A stretch of DNA of 64,000 nt from Citrifermentans bremense. GTDB lineage: Bacteria; Desulfobacterota; Desulfuromonadia; Geobacterales; Geobacteraceae. Positions 1 to 8,275 of the stretch are shown in pieces; within the stretch, counting starts at the first letter, position 1, and the number at the start of each line of letters is the position of its first letter. The stretch covers positions 3,724,501 through 3,788,500 of the forward strand of contig NZ_AP023213.1 of NCBI RefSeq assembly GCF_014218275.1, given 5' to 3'. The position numbers and the translations under genes are program-made. The notes beneath the pieces are model-generated. The model saw only the letters and a list, made by a program, of their open reading frames with translations, ran no database searches and was not told the origin of the DNA.

Positions 1-965
1 CGACCGCCAAGGGGGTGCTTACCACCGAGTACGTGGACGGCATCAAGGTGAGCGACATCTGCGCCATTGAGAAGGCTGGGCTGGACCGGCGCGAGATCGC
101 GCGGCGCGGGGCGACCGCCTTTCTGAAGATGGTGCTGGAGCACGGCTTCTTCCACGGCGACCCGCACCCGGGCAACGTGATGATACTCCCCAACAACGTG
201 ATCTGCCTGCTCGACTACGGCATGGTGGGAAGGCTCGACCCCGCGGTGAAGCGCTACCTGACCGATGTCCTCGGCGCGGTGATCGAAAGGGACGTGGAGG
301 GGCTCGCCTACATCGTGGTGGAGGCCGGCGACGCAGGCGAGAACGTCAACATGCACGCCCTGAAAAAGGGGCTTGCCGAGTTCATCGACAGCTACTTCGA
401 GATCCCGCTGAAAGAGATCGTGGTGGGGCGCATGCTCCTGGAGTTCATAGACCTGGTCTCGACGCATCGCATCAAGGTGCACCCGGACCTCACCATGCTG
501 GTCAAGGTGCTGGTGGTGGTGGAGGGGATGGGCCGAAAGCTCGATCCCGAGTTCGACATGGTGGGACACCTGCGCCCTTTCCTGGAGCGGGAGTTCAGGC
601 AGCAGCACTCCCCCGGGCGGCTTTTGCGGGAGATGGAGCAGGGGCTCGAAGGATACCTGACCCTGGCGCGCAACCTGCCGCGGGAGCTGAAGGAGATCCT
701 GAACAAGATCAACCGGAACAAGTTCCGCATCGACCTGGAGCACCGCGGACTGGACCGTTTCAGCCGGGAACTCGACCGCTCCGCGAACCGGGTCTGCCTG
801 AGCCTCATCATAGCGGCGCTCCTGATCGGCTCCTCCATCGCCATGCAGACGAACCGCGGCCCGATGCTCTGGGGGTTCCCCGCCTTCGCATTTTTCGGCT
901 ACAGCTGCGCTGGCGTGGTCGGGATCTGGTGGATGATCGCCATCCTGCGCTCCGGGAGACTGTAG
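1..965 (+). CDS. UbiB/ABC1-family atypical kinase, C-terminal part
   Basis: The reading frame is open from base 3 to the stop at 963-965, so the gene starts before the window; about 320 codons are visible. The motif HGFFHGDPHPGN (about 45 residues into the visible part) followed by LLDYG is the catalytic and metal-binding signature of the ABC1/UbiB/COQ8 family, an atypical protein-kinase fold with ATPase activity that supports isoprenoid-quinone synthesis. Two hydrophobic segments close the protein (residues about 260-278 and 285-310 of the visible part), as in membrane-anchored UbiB. With a menaquinone methyltransferase at 12.6 kb the role is probably in menaquinone metabolism, which is inference. 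No terminator is obvious after the stop. Confidence 0.9.
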   Translation, partial: TAKGVLTTEYVDGIKVSDICAIEKAGLDRREIARRGATAFLKMVLEHGFFHGDPHPGNVMILPNNVICLLDYGMVGRLDPAVKRYLTDVLGAVIERDVEGLAYIVVEAGDAGENVNMHALKKGLAEFIDSYFEIPLKEIVVGRMLLEFIDLVSTHRIKVHPDLTMLVKVLVVVEGMGRKLDPEFDMVGHLRPFLEREFRQQHSPGRLLREMEQGLEGYLTLARNLPRELKEILNKINRNKFRIDLEHRGLDRFSRELDRSANRVCLSLIIAALLIGSSIAMQTNRGPMLWGFPAFAFFGYSCAGVVGIWWMIAILRSGRL

Positions 966-1104
966 CAAAAAAGACACACCAGCCGTTGCTTTTCCACCAC
1001 ACGGGCATTTTCGCCACAGCTTCCCCACGTACGCAGCATCCGCCCCGACCCGCCATCATACCGAAAGCGCTACACTTTTCCTTCTCATGAGTAACTTTCG
1101 CGTT

Positions 1105-1121
1105 TTGGCGCGCTCCTTGCT
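1105..1121 (+). promoter_or_regulatory. sigma-54 (-24/-12) promoter candidate for lpxC
   Basis: TTGGCGCG-CTCC-TTGCT matches the RpoN consensus (YTGGCACG-N4-TTGCW) with the invariant GG (1107-1108) and GC (1119-1120) exactly 10 bases apart. Transcription would start near 1132, leaving a leader of about 26 bases before the lpxC ATG, which has a GGAG ribosome site at about 1147. No enhancer-binding-protein site was identified upstream. Confidence 0.6.
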
Positions 1122-1157
1122 TAATACTCCGCATACTGATTATCAGGGAGCACGCAG

Positions 1158-2075
1158 ATGATATTCCAGCAGACCTTGGGGAACAAAGCAAAATTCAGCG
1201 GCATCGGGCTGCACACGGGTAAGACCATCACCCTGACGCTGCGCCCGGCCGAGGCCGGGACCGGCATCGTCTTCCACAGGGTTGACCTCTCCCCTGCCGT
1301 CTCGATAGAAGCGCACGCCTCCAACGTCGTCAACACCAGACTCTCCACCACCATCGGCCGCGGCGAGGCGAGCGTATCGACCATCGAGCACCTGATGGCC
1401 GCCCTCTACGGCTGCGGCATAGACAACGCCCACGTCGACATCGACGGCCCCGAAGTCCCGATCATGGACGGCTCCGCAGCCCCCTTCGTGGCCGCGATCG
1501 CCAAGGCGGGGGTGAAGGCCTCCGGCAAGGCGCGCAAGTACCTCGTGGTCAAAAAGGCGGTGACCGTGGTGGACGGGGACAAGAAAGCGACCATCATCCC
1601 CTCGCGCCACTACAAGATATCCTTCGATATGCAGTTCGCCCACCCGGCGGTGAAAAGCCAGTTCCGCTCCCTGGAGTTCAGCCAGGAAAGCTTCACCCAC
1701 GAGTTCGCCGCGGCAAGAACCTTCGGATTCCTGGCCGAGGTGGAAATGATGAAGTCCCACGGCCTGGCACTGGGGGGATCGCTGGAAAATGCCGTGGTTA
1801 TCGGCGACAACGGCGTCATCAACCCGGAAGGGCTCAGGTTCCAGGACGAGTTCGTGCGCCACAAGATCCTGGACTCGGTAGGCGATTTCTCGCTCGCCGG
1901 CCATCGCCTCATCGGCCACGTGAAAGCGACCAAGTCGGGACACGACCTGAACCACAAGCTGGTCACCGAGCTCCTGAAGCGCCCGGACTGCTACACGCTG
2001 ATCGAGTTCACCCCGCAGGCCTTCAACGCGCCGTTCAACATCGGCATCCCCGAGCTCTCCTGGCTGGAGGCTTAG
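1158..2075 (+). CDS. lpxC: UDP-3-O-acyl-N-acetylglucosamine deacetylase
   Basis: LpxC performs the committed step of lipid A synthesis, zinc-dependent deacetylation of UDP-3-O-acyl-GlcNAc in the cytoplasm. The 305-residue length is typical. Zinc ligands are visible: His78 in TIEHLMAALYG, His235 and Asp239 in RHKILD; the catalytic His262 lies in SGHDLNH. The start ATG is preceded by GGAG at a proper distance. The gene is monocistronic-looking: a -24/-12 element lies 40 bases upstream and a hairpin terminator follows at 2135-2170. It stands far from lpxA, lpxB, lpxD and lpxK (49-59 kb), so the rate-controlling step is regulated apart from the main locus. Confidence 0.97.
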   Translation: MIFQQTLGNKAKFSGIGLHTGKTITLTLRPAEAGTGIVFHRVDLSPAVSIEAHASNVVNTRLSTTIGRGEASVSTIEHLMAALYGCGIDNAHVDIDGPEVPIMDGSAAPFVAAIAKAGVKASGKARKYLVVKKAVTVVDGDKKATIIPSRHYKISFDMQFAHPAVKSQFRSLEFSQESFTHEFAAARTFGFLAEVEMMKSHGLALGGSLENAVVIGDNGVINPEGLRFQDEFVRHKILDSVGDFSLAGHRLIGHVKATKSGHDLNHKLVTELLKRPDCYTLIEFTPQAFNAPFNIGIPELSWLEA

Positions 2076-2130
2076 AGGCAGACTAAGCAGACTGAGATTA
2101 AGATTGAAATTGAGATAAAGACTAGGAATT
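2076..2130. repeat. short AGATTAAGATTGA-type intergenic repeat
   Basis: Directly after the lpxC stop comes a run of imperfect 6-12 base units (gcagactaag, gattaagattg, aaattgag, ataaagac). The same units occur at 56036-56062 and, inverted, at 56115-56205. It lies between the stop codon and the terminator hairpin and encodes nothing recognisable. Confidence 0.6.
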
Positions 2131-2134
2131 AACG

Positions 2135-2170
2135 GAGCAGCCACCGGAAACGGGGCTGCTCTTTTCGTTT
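2135..2170 (+). terminator. rho-independent terminator after lpxC
   Basis: An 8-bp stem GAGCAGCC (2135-2142) / GGCTGCTC (2154-2161) with an 11-base loop is followed by TTTTCGTTT. Confidence 0.75.
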
Positions 2171-2224
2171 ACAGCTCCCCCTGCACTACTTGAATTCCCG
2201 CATCCTTTCGTATAGAGTGGCCAA

Positions 2225-4495
2225 ATGCCGATTTCAGCCGAAAAACGGGGGACGCCCCCGCAGCACCAAGGGGCAGAGCTCTCCGCCGGTGAACTGAGGA
2301 AAAGAAAGCGCGAGGCCATCATCGTCTGCCTCTCGCTTCTGACCATCTGCCTCCTCACCTTTTTGGAGATCCACCTCACCCGCCTGAGCGAGCAGGTGCC
2401 GATGGGAAGCAATATCGCCATCTTCGGGATGGTCAACCTGATCATCCTCCTCATCATCCTGCTGGTCTACCTGGTCTTCCGAAACATCGCCAAGCTGGTC
2501 CTGGAACGGCGCAAGAACACGCCCGGAGCGAAGCTGCGTACGAAGCTCGTGCTTGCCTTTGTCACCCTGTCGCTGGTCCCGACCATGATGCTCTTCTTCG
2601 TCTCCGCCGGATTCATAAAGAACAGCATCTCGAACTGGTTCAACAAACAGGTGGAGACCTCGCTCAATGAGTCGATGGAGGTGGCCCAGGTCTATTACAA
2701 GACCTCCGCCGCCAACGCCCTCTACTACGGCGACCAGATCAGCGCAGCCATCAAGGAACGGAAGCTTTTGAACGAGGAGAACCTCCCCGAGCTTAAGGCC
2801 CTGGTGCGCCAGAAACAGACAGAGTACAACCTGGGTGTGGTCGAGGTCTTCTCGGCGCAGCGCGAGGAGCTGTTCCGTGCCGCGAACGCCAAGCTGCCGC
2901 TGGGCGAATTCACCAACCCCTCGTCGGATGACATCCAGCGCGTCCTCTCCGGGGGAAGGCTCACCCGTGTGAACGCCATCGGCAAGGCCGACCTGATCCG
3001 CGGCATCGTCCCGATACGGAGCAACTGGAACGAGAAGGAGGTGGTCGGGGTGGTGGTGGTCAACTACTACGTCCCCTACTCGCTGGTGTCCAAGATGCGG
3101 GAGATTTCCTCCTCCTACCAGGAATTCCGCCAGCTCAAGATCCTCAAGAACCCGATCCGGACCGGATACATCCTCACCCTGTTCCTGATCACCATGGTGA
3201 TCATCTTCCTCGCCGTGTGGTTCGGGATGTACCTCGCCCGAAGCCTCACCATCCCGATCCAGGAGCTGGCGGAGGCGACCAGGCAGGTCGCCGAGGGCAA
3301 CCTGGACGTGCACCTGGGCCAAAGCGGGGGCGACGAGATCGGCATGCTGATCTCCTCCTTCAACCGCATGACCGAAGACCTGCGGGCCAACCAGCTCGCG
3401 CTTCAGCACACCAACGAGGAACTGCAAAAAAGCAACCTCGAGCTGGAGCAGCGCCGCCGCTACATGGAGGCGGTGCTCGCTAACGTCACCGCCGGTATCA
3501 TCTCGGTGGACAAAAACGGCCTGCTCACCACGGTGAACAAATCGGCCGAGAAGCTCCTTTTGATCAACACGGACAAGGTCACCGGGCAGAACTTCCGGGA
3601 AGTGCTGCGCCCGGAGCACCTGGATATCGTCAAGGGGCTCCTGCGGGAAATGGTGCTCGCCAAGCACGACTCCATCGTGCGGCAGGTGGTGATCCCGATG
3701 CGCGACGCGGAGCTCACCCTGCTCACCAACCTCACCGTACTGAAGGATGAAAACGACGCCTTCATGGGGATGGTGGTGGTCCTGGACGACATGACCTCGC
3801 TGATCAAGGCGCAGAGGATGGCCGCCTGGCGCGAGGTCGCGCGAAGGATCGCCCACGAGATCAAGAACCCGCTCACCCCGATCCAGCTCTCGGCCCAGCG
3901 GCTGAGGAAGCGCTACCTCACCCGCTTCGAGGGGGAGGAAGAGGTGTTCGACCAGTGCACCGCCATGATCATCAAATCGGTGGACGAACTGAAGGGGCTG
4001 GTGAACGAGTTCTCCAACTTCGCCAGGATGCCGGCCGCAGTGCTGAAGCCAAACGACCTGAACGCCATACTCAAGGAGGCGCTCACCCTCTACGACGAGG
4101 CGCACCGGCACATCCGCTTCGTCTTGAACGCAGACGACGCCCTGCCCCCGATCCTTTTGGACCGGGACCAGATCAAGCGGGTGGTGATCAACCTTTTGGA
4201 CAACGCCGTCGCCGCCATAGAGGGGGACGGCGAGGGGGTGGTCGAGCTCAGCACCAGCTACGACAGCCAGCTCAAGATGGCGACCTTCACCGTTTCCGAC
4301 ACCGGCCACGGCATTTCCGCCGAGGACCGCCCGCGGCTTTTCGAACCTTACTTCTCCCGCAAGAAAAGCGGCACCGGGCTGGGGCTTGCCATCGTCAACA
4401 CCATCATCACCGACCACCACGGCTTCATCAGGGCCAAGGAAAACTACCCCAAGGGGAGCAGGTTCGTCATCGAACTCCCCGCTGACGCAGCATAA
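2225..4495 (+). CDS. NtrY-type membrane sensor histidine kinase
   Basis: 756 residues. The order is three N-terminal membrane spans (about 37-55, 66-90, 107-128), a periplasmic sensing region, a fourth span (about 318-340), HAMP (about 340-392), a PAS domain (about 415-525), HisKA and HATPase. The H-box RIAHEIKNPLTPIQLSA carries phospho-acceptor His544 and is the NtrY subtype. The N-box INLLDNAVAAI, G1 DTGHGIS and the GTGLGLAI lid are intact. NtrY kinases normally phosphorylate NtrX, a sigma-54 activator, but no response regulator is adjacent; an AsmA-type gene follows 18 bases later. A TTGAAT-15-TATAGA element (2190-2216) would place the transcript start almost at the ATG. The signal sensed is unknown. 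Confidence 0.9.
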   Translation: MPISAEKRGTPPQHQGAELSAGELRKRKREAIIVCLSLLTICLLTFLEIHLTRLSEQVPMGSNIAIFGMVNLIILLIILLVYLVFRNIAKLVLERRKNTPGAKLRTKLVLAFVTLSLVPTMMLFFVSAGFIKNSISNWFNKQVETSLNESMEVAQVYYKTSAANALYYGDQISAAIKERKLLNEENLPELKALVRQKQTEYNLGVVEVFSAQREELFRAANAKLPLGEFTNPSSDDIQRVLSGGRLTRVNAIGKADLIRGIVPIRSNWNEKEVVGVVVVNYYVPYSLVSKMREISSSYQEFRQLKILKNPIRTGYILTLFLITMVIIFLAVWFGMYLARSLTIPIQELAEATRQVAEGNLDVHLGQSGGDEIGMLISSFNRMTEDLRANQLALQHTNEELQKSNLELEQRRRYMEAVLANVTAGIISVDKNGLLTTVNKSAEKLLLINTDKVTGQNFREVLRPEHLDIVKGLLREMVLAKHDSIVRQVVIPMRDAELTLLTNLTVLKDENDAFMGMVVVLDDMTSLIKAQRMAAWREVARRIAHEIKNPLTPIQLSAQRLRKRYLTRFEGEEEVFDQCTAMIIKSVDELKGLVNEFSNFARMPAAVLKPNDLNAILKEALTLYDEAHRHIRFVLNADDALPPILLDRDQIKRVVINLLDNAVAAIEGDGEGVVELSTSYDSQLKMATFTVSDTGHGISAEDRPRLFEPYFSRKKSGTGLGLAIVNTIITDHHGFIRAKENYPKGSRFVIELPADAA

Positions 4496-4513
4496 GCTGT
4501 TCTTAGGACGCCC

Positions 4514-7500
4514 ATGCCGCTGAAAAGAATACGGAGCTGGCTCTTGCCGGCTCTGGCCACCATACTCACCGTGATAGTCCTTGCCGCGGCGCTCCTGCCG
4601 AGGCTTTTGGACCTCGACACCTACAAGCAGGAGATCCTGGCCCAGGTGAAGAGCGCCCTGAAACGGGACCTGCAGTACCAGACCGGCGAATTTTCCCTCC
4701 GCCTCACCCCCGCCTTCACCTTCACCGGGGTCAAGGTCCTGGAAAAGGACGGTTCCGGCGACTTCATCACCGCGGACCGGCTCACGGTACGCATCGCGAT
4801 CCTCCCGCTTTTGCGCAAGGAGCTCGTGCTGTCGCGCCTGCAACTGGAGCGCCCGACGCTTCGAATCGTGCGCGACCGCCAGGGGAGCTTCAACATAGGC
4901 GACCTCCTCACCCCTTCCACCGGCGGCGAGGCGCCCGGGATCAGGGGGCTGGAGTTGAAAAAGGCCCACATCCGCTTCACCGATTTAGCCTTCTCCGAAA
5001 CGCCGGTCATCACCGAACTCTCCGACGCCGACCTCTACCTAAGCCGCCTGGTGCGGGGGAAGAGCTGCGATTTCAAGCTCGCCGCAGCGCTCGGCTCCCC
5101 CAAGGGACCGGTCCCCTTATCCATCTCCGGCACCGCCAGGATACCTGAGGCCGGAGCGCCGCTGTCCGGCATGGAGCTAAACGGCAAGGTCGAAACCGGC
5201 CCGCTAGACGCCGGGCACTTCTGGCCTTACTACAGCAAGTGGGTCCCCTTCAAAAGCCTCGCCGGCGAACTGGCGCTCGACGCCTCGTTCAAGGGAAGGC
5301 TCGACGCGTTCAAGAGCAAGGCGGAGTTCCGGATCACCCGGATGAACCTGGACTACCCCCAGGTGTTCCACGCAAGGCTCACCCCGAGGCTTCTCAAGGG
5401 ATCCTGCGCGCTGACCCTGACGGGGAACCAGCTCGACATCGACCACGTCAAAGTCGACCTGGACGGGTTCAAGGTAAGCGGCGGGGTGCGCCTGTCCGAC
5501 CTCCACTCGGGGGACCTTCGCATCACCGCCAACGCTACCAGCAACAGCTTCAACCTGCGCGACTTCCACCAGTACATCCCCTACGGCATCATCGTCGACG
5601 GCACCTCGCAGTTCATCGAGCAGAAGATCAAGGGTGGGATCTACCGCCTGGAGCAGGGTCACCTGGACGGCAGGGTGAGCCAGATCCTGCACATGGAACG
5701 GGGACAGAACTACAACGTGCTCGCCATAAAGGCACGGGTGGAGGAAGGGGTGGTGGATTACGGCTCCGGCATCCCGGTATTCAGCGCCATCCGCGGCGAA
5801 CTGGTGCTGGCCGGCAAGGACTTCCATCTCAAGGGGATGAGCGGAAAGTTCGGCGGCTCCCCGCTCACCCTGGAGGGGCGCATCACCGACTACCCCCTCA
5901 CCGTTCCCTGCCAATACCTCTTCAACGCGAAGGTGCAGGCCAAGAAACCGGAGGCGGTCTGGCTTCTCGGCAAAGGTCTAACCTCCTTCTCCGACGGCTC
6001 CACTGTGAACCTCAAGGGGGAAGGGACTACCGATCTCTACAAGCTTTCCGGGGATGCGAACCTCACGGCGACCTCCTATGCCTTCCGCGACATCGTGGCC
6101 AAACCGGTGTCGCGCCCGAACACCCTCTCCTTCGCGATGGACTTCGACAAGGATCAGTTCCGGATCACCGCGCTCAACTATCAGCTTCCCCCGGCGGCAC
6201 TCTCGGCTACTGCCGTCAGCCGCTACGACGGCCCGGTCAGCTTCGACATCAGGAGCAACCAGTTCCAGTCCGGAGAGGTGGGGTACATGGTGCCGATGGT
6301 GCGCAACTACCACCCGGCCGGCCTGGTACAGCTGCAGCTGCACGCGGCCGGCCCCGATATGGAGCGGCTTTTCTGGAGCGGCAACGCGGCACTTTCCAAC
6401 GTCTCGGTGAAGGCAGGCGAGAAGGTGAAGCCGGTGACAGGGGTGAACGGCAACGTCCGGATCAACGGCGAGAGCTTTGAGAGCTCGCAACTGTCGCTAA
6501 GGGTCGGCGCTTCGAGCGTGAGCGGCAAGGGGACGGTGACCGGGCTGGACCACCCGAGCTTCCTGATCTCCTTCAGCTCACCGTCGCTTGATCTGGCCGA
6601 CCTGGGGCTGGCACCCGGCAATAGGTCGGTGCGGGTGGAGCGCGTGCAGGGAACCCTCGCTTACCAAAAGGACAACCTCCAGATCTCGGCGCTCTCGGGA
6701 ACCCTCGGCAAGAGCACGCTATGGATGAAAGGAAGCGTGAAGGAGCTCAAGAACCCGGTAGCAGACCTGTCGGTAAGCTCGCCGCACCTGGAGGTCGAGG
6801 ACCTTTTCCCGCTCTTCGGCGGCTCGGGCGAGGGAGAGAGCCGCGTCACGCTCAGGGCGCACCTTGCGGCCAGCGAGGGGAGGTTCAGCGACATCCCCTT
6901 CCAGCACCTGCGCTGCAACGTGCTGCTGGAAAACAAGGTGCTGCACCTGCAACCCTTCGACTTCGCCGCCTTCGAGGGTGAGGTGTCCGGGAGGCTCAAA
7001 AGCGACTTCAACCAGGTGCCGGTGCACCACACCTTGAGCTACAACGTGCAGAAGGTCTCCGCGGACCGGCTGATGCGTGCCATGGGGGTGAAGAAGCAGG
7101 AATTAACCGGGGCGATGTCGCTGCAGGGTGAAGTGGCGGGAAGAGGCGACACCCCCGCGGAATGGAAGAGGAGCGCGCAGGGGAACGTGAAGCTCAAGGT
7201 GGAGCGGGGCAGCGTCAGGAAGTTCTCCACCCTGTCGAAGGTCTTCTCGATCCTGAACGTCTCGCAACTCTTCAAGTTCCAGCTCCCCGACATGGTTTCC
7301 GGCGGGATGCCCTTCAACAGGATCACCGGCGACTTCGCCCTCAAAGATGGCGTCGCCTCCACGGAAAACCTGTTCCTGGACAGCAACGCCATGAACATCT
7401 CGGCGGTGGGGAGGGTGAACCTGGCAAGAAACGAGCTCGATCTCAACATCGGGGTGCAGCCGCTGCAGACCGTGGACAAGGTGGTGAGCAAGATCCCGAT

Positions 7501-7699
7501 TGTTGGGTGGGTGCTGACCGGCAAGGATAAGTCGCTGATCACCACCTACTTCGAGGCCAAGGGAAGGATCGACGATCCCCAGGTCACCGCGGTTCCGGTG
7601 AAATCCCTGGCCAAGGGGGTGTTCAACATCTTTAAGAGGGTTTTCGAACTCCCCGCCCGGCTCATCACCGACACCGGAGAGGTCGTGATAGGAAGGTAG
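4514..7699 (+). CDS. AsmA-family inner-membrane protein
   Basis: A 1061-residue protein with a single N-terminal membrane span (about 8-28), an AsmA N-terminal domain and a long periplasmic stretch of repeating beta-rich segments, ending in an AsmA-type C-terminal domain (about 870-1045: LSKVFSILNVSQL and NAMNISAVGRVNLA). Proteins of this class (AsmA, TamB, YhdP, YicH) are bridge-like and are implicated in moving phospholipid toward the outer membrane and in outer-membrane integrity. It follows the NtrY-type kinase by 18 bases, probably in one transcript, so the kinase may sense an envelope state; that is inference. An AGGA ribosome site lies at about 4504. Confidence 0.85.
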   Translation: MPLKRIRSWLLPALATILTVIVLAAALLPRLLDLDTYKQEILAQVKSALKRDLQYQTGEFSLRLTPAFTFTGVKVLEKDGSGDFITADRLTVRIAILPLLRKELVLSRLQLERPTLRIVRDRQGSFNIGDLLTPSTGGEAPGIRGLELKKAHIRFTDLAFSETPVITELSDADLYLSRLVRGKSCDFKLAAALGSPKGPVPLSISGTARIPEAGAPLSGMELNGKVETGPLDAGHFWPYYSKWVPFKSLAGELALDASFKGRLDAFKSKAEFRITRMNLDYPQVFHARLTPRLLKGSCALTLTGNQLDIDHVKVDLDGFKVSGGVRLSDLHSGDLRITANATSNSFNLRDFHQYIPYGIIVDGTSQFIEQKIKGGIYRLEQGHLDGRVSQILHMERGQNYNVLAIKARVEEGVVDYGSGIPVFSAIRGELVLAGKDFHLKGMSGKFGGSPLTLEGRITDYPLTVPCQYLFNAKVQAKKPEAVWLLGKGLTSFSDGSTVNLKGEGTTDLYKLSGDANLTATSYAFRDIVAKPVSRPNTLSFAMDFDKDQFRITALNYQLPPAALSATAVSRYDGPVSFDIRSNQFQSGEVGYMVPMVRNYHPAGLVQLQLHAAGPDMERLFWSGNAALSNVSVKAGEKVKPVTGVNGNVRINGESFESSQLSLRVGASSVSGKGTVTGLDHPSFLISFSSPSLDLADLGLAPGNRSVRVERVQGTLAYQKDNLQISALSGTLGKSTLWMKGSVKELKNPVADLSVSSPHLEVEDLFPLFGGSGEGESRVTLRAHLAASEGRFSDIPFQHLRCNVLLENKVLHLQPFDFAAFEGEVSGRLKSDFNQVPVHHTLSYNVQKVSADRLMRAMGVKKQELTGAMSLQGEVAGRGDTPAEWKRSAQGNVKLKVERGSVRKFSTLSKVFSILNVSQLFKFQLPDMVSGGMPFNRITGDFALKDGVASTENLFLDSNAMNISAVGRVNLARNELDLNIGVQPLQTVDKVVSKIPIVGWVLTGKDKSLITTYFEAKGRIDDPQVTAVPVKSLAKGVFNIFKRVFELPARLITDTGEVVIGR

Positions 7700-7765
7700 C
7701 CCGCCCAAGCCCTCCAACCGCCTACACTTTTTTTAGTTGTCAAGCCAGCCAAGGTTATGCTATTT

Positions 7766-7794
7766 TTGCTCGTCGTTCGGAAGCTTAATATTAT
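7766..7794 (+). promoter_or_regulatory. sigma-70-type promoter for the small lipoprotein gene
   Basis: TTGCTC (7766-7771), a 17-base spacer and TATTAT (7789-7794) stand just ahead of the ribosome site of the gene at 7813. A TTGTCA at 7737 with an 18-base spacer to TATTTT is a weaker alternative. Confidence 0.45.
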
Positions 7795-7812
7795 CCAACA
7801 CGGAGGAAGACT

Positions 7813-8220
7813 GTGAAGAAGATTTTGGTACTGTTGGCAATCGTTGCTGTGGCAGCAGTTGGCTGCAAGAAGAAGGAAGAAGCACCCCAGACCACCGCTC
7901 CCGCGGCAGCACCCGCAGGCCAGATGCCCGCAGCAGCACCTGGCGGCGACCCCCATGCCGGCCTGAAGCCCCAGGAAGTGAAGCCGGGCGCAGGGCACAA
8001 AGGCAAGGTCCTCGAGACCATGGACTCCGGCGGGTACACCTATGTGCAGATCGAAGAAAAAGGCGAGAAACTGTGGGTTGCTGCAATGCAGACCCCGGTG
8101 AAAGTCGGCGACACCGTTGAGTTCCCGGACTCCCCGCCGATGGTGAACTTCCAGAGCAAGACTCTGAAGCGCACCTTCGACAAGATCATCTTCGCCCCGG
8201 GCCTCGCAGTCAACAAGTAG
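7813..8220 (+). CDS. small predicted lipoprotein
   Basis: 135 residues, GTG start with GGAGG 5 bases upstream. The type II signal peptide ends in the lipobox AVGC, with lipidated Cys18. Next is a Lys-rich then Ala/Pro-rich linker (about 19-58) and a compact C-terminal domain (about 60-128) containing VLETMDSGGYTYVQIE and VGDTVEFPDSPPM, which resembles small beta-barrel (OB/NrfJ-like) folds of secreted Geobacter proteins. The function is unknown. It has its own promoter and a strong terminator, so it is a single-gene unit. Confidence 0.85.
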   Translation: MKKILVLLAIVAVAAVGCKKKEEAPQTTAPAAAPAGQMPAAAPGGDPHAGLKPQEVKPGAGHKGKVLETMDSGGYTYVQIEEKGEKLWVAAMQTPVKVGDTVEFPDSPPMVNFQSKTLKRTFDKIIFAPGLAVNK

Positions 8221-8236
8221 GCCTCCCTGAAGCGAT

Positions 8237-8275
8237 AAAAAAAGGCGCCCTCCGCAAGGAAGGCGCCTTTTTTAT
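8237..8275. terminator. bidirectional terminator
   Basis: AAAAAAGGCGCC and GGCGCCTTTTTT form a long symmetric stem around ctccgcaaggaa. It ends the + lipoprotein gene and, read on the other strand, the radical SAM gene whose stop lies at 8272. Confidence 0.9.

Noticed and set aside
2234-4969. Very long open frame (about 911 codons) antisense to the histidine kinase
   Set aside because: It is His/Gly/Asp-rich low-complexity translation produced by high third-position G/C of the real + strand gene, and has no ribosome site.
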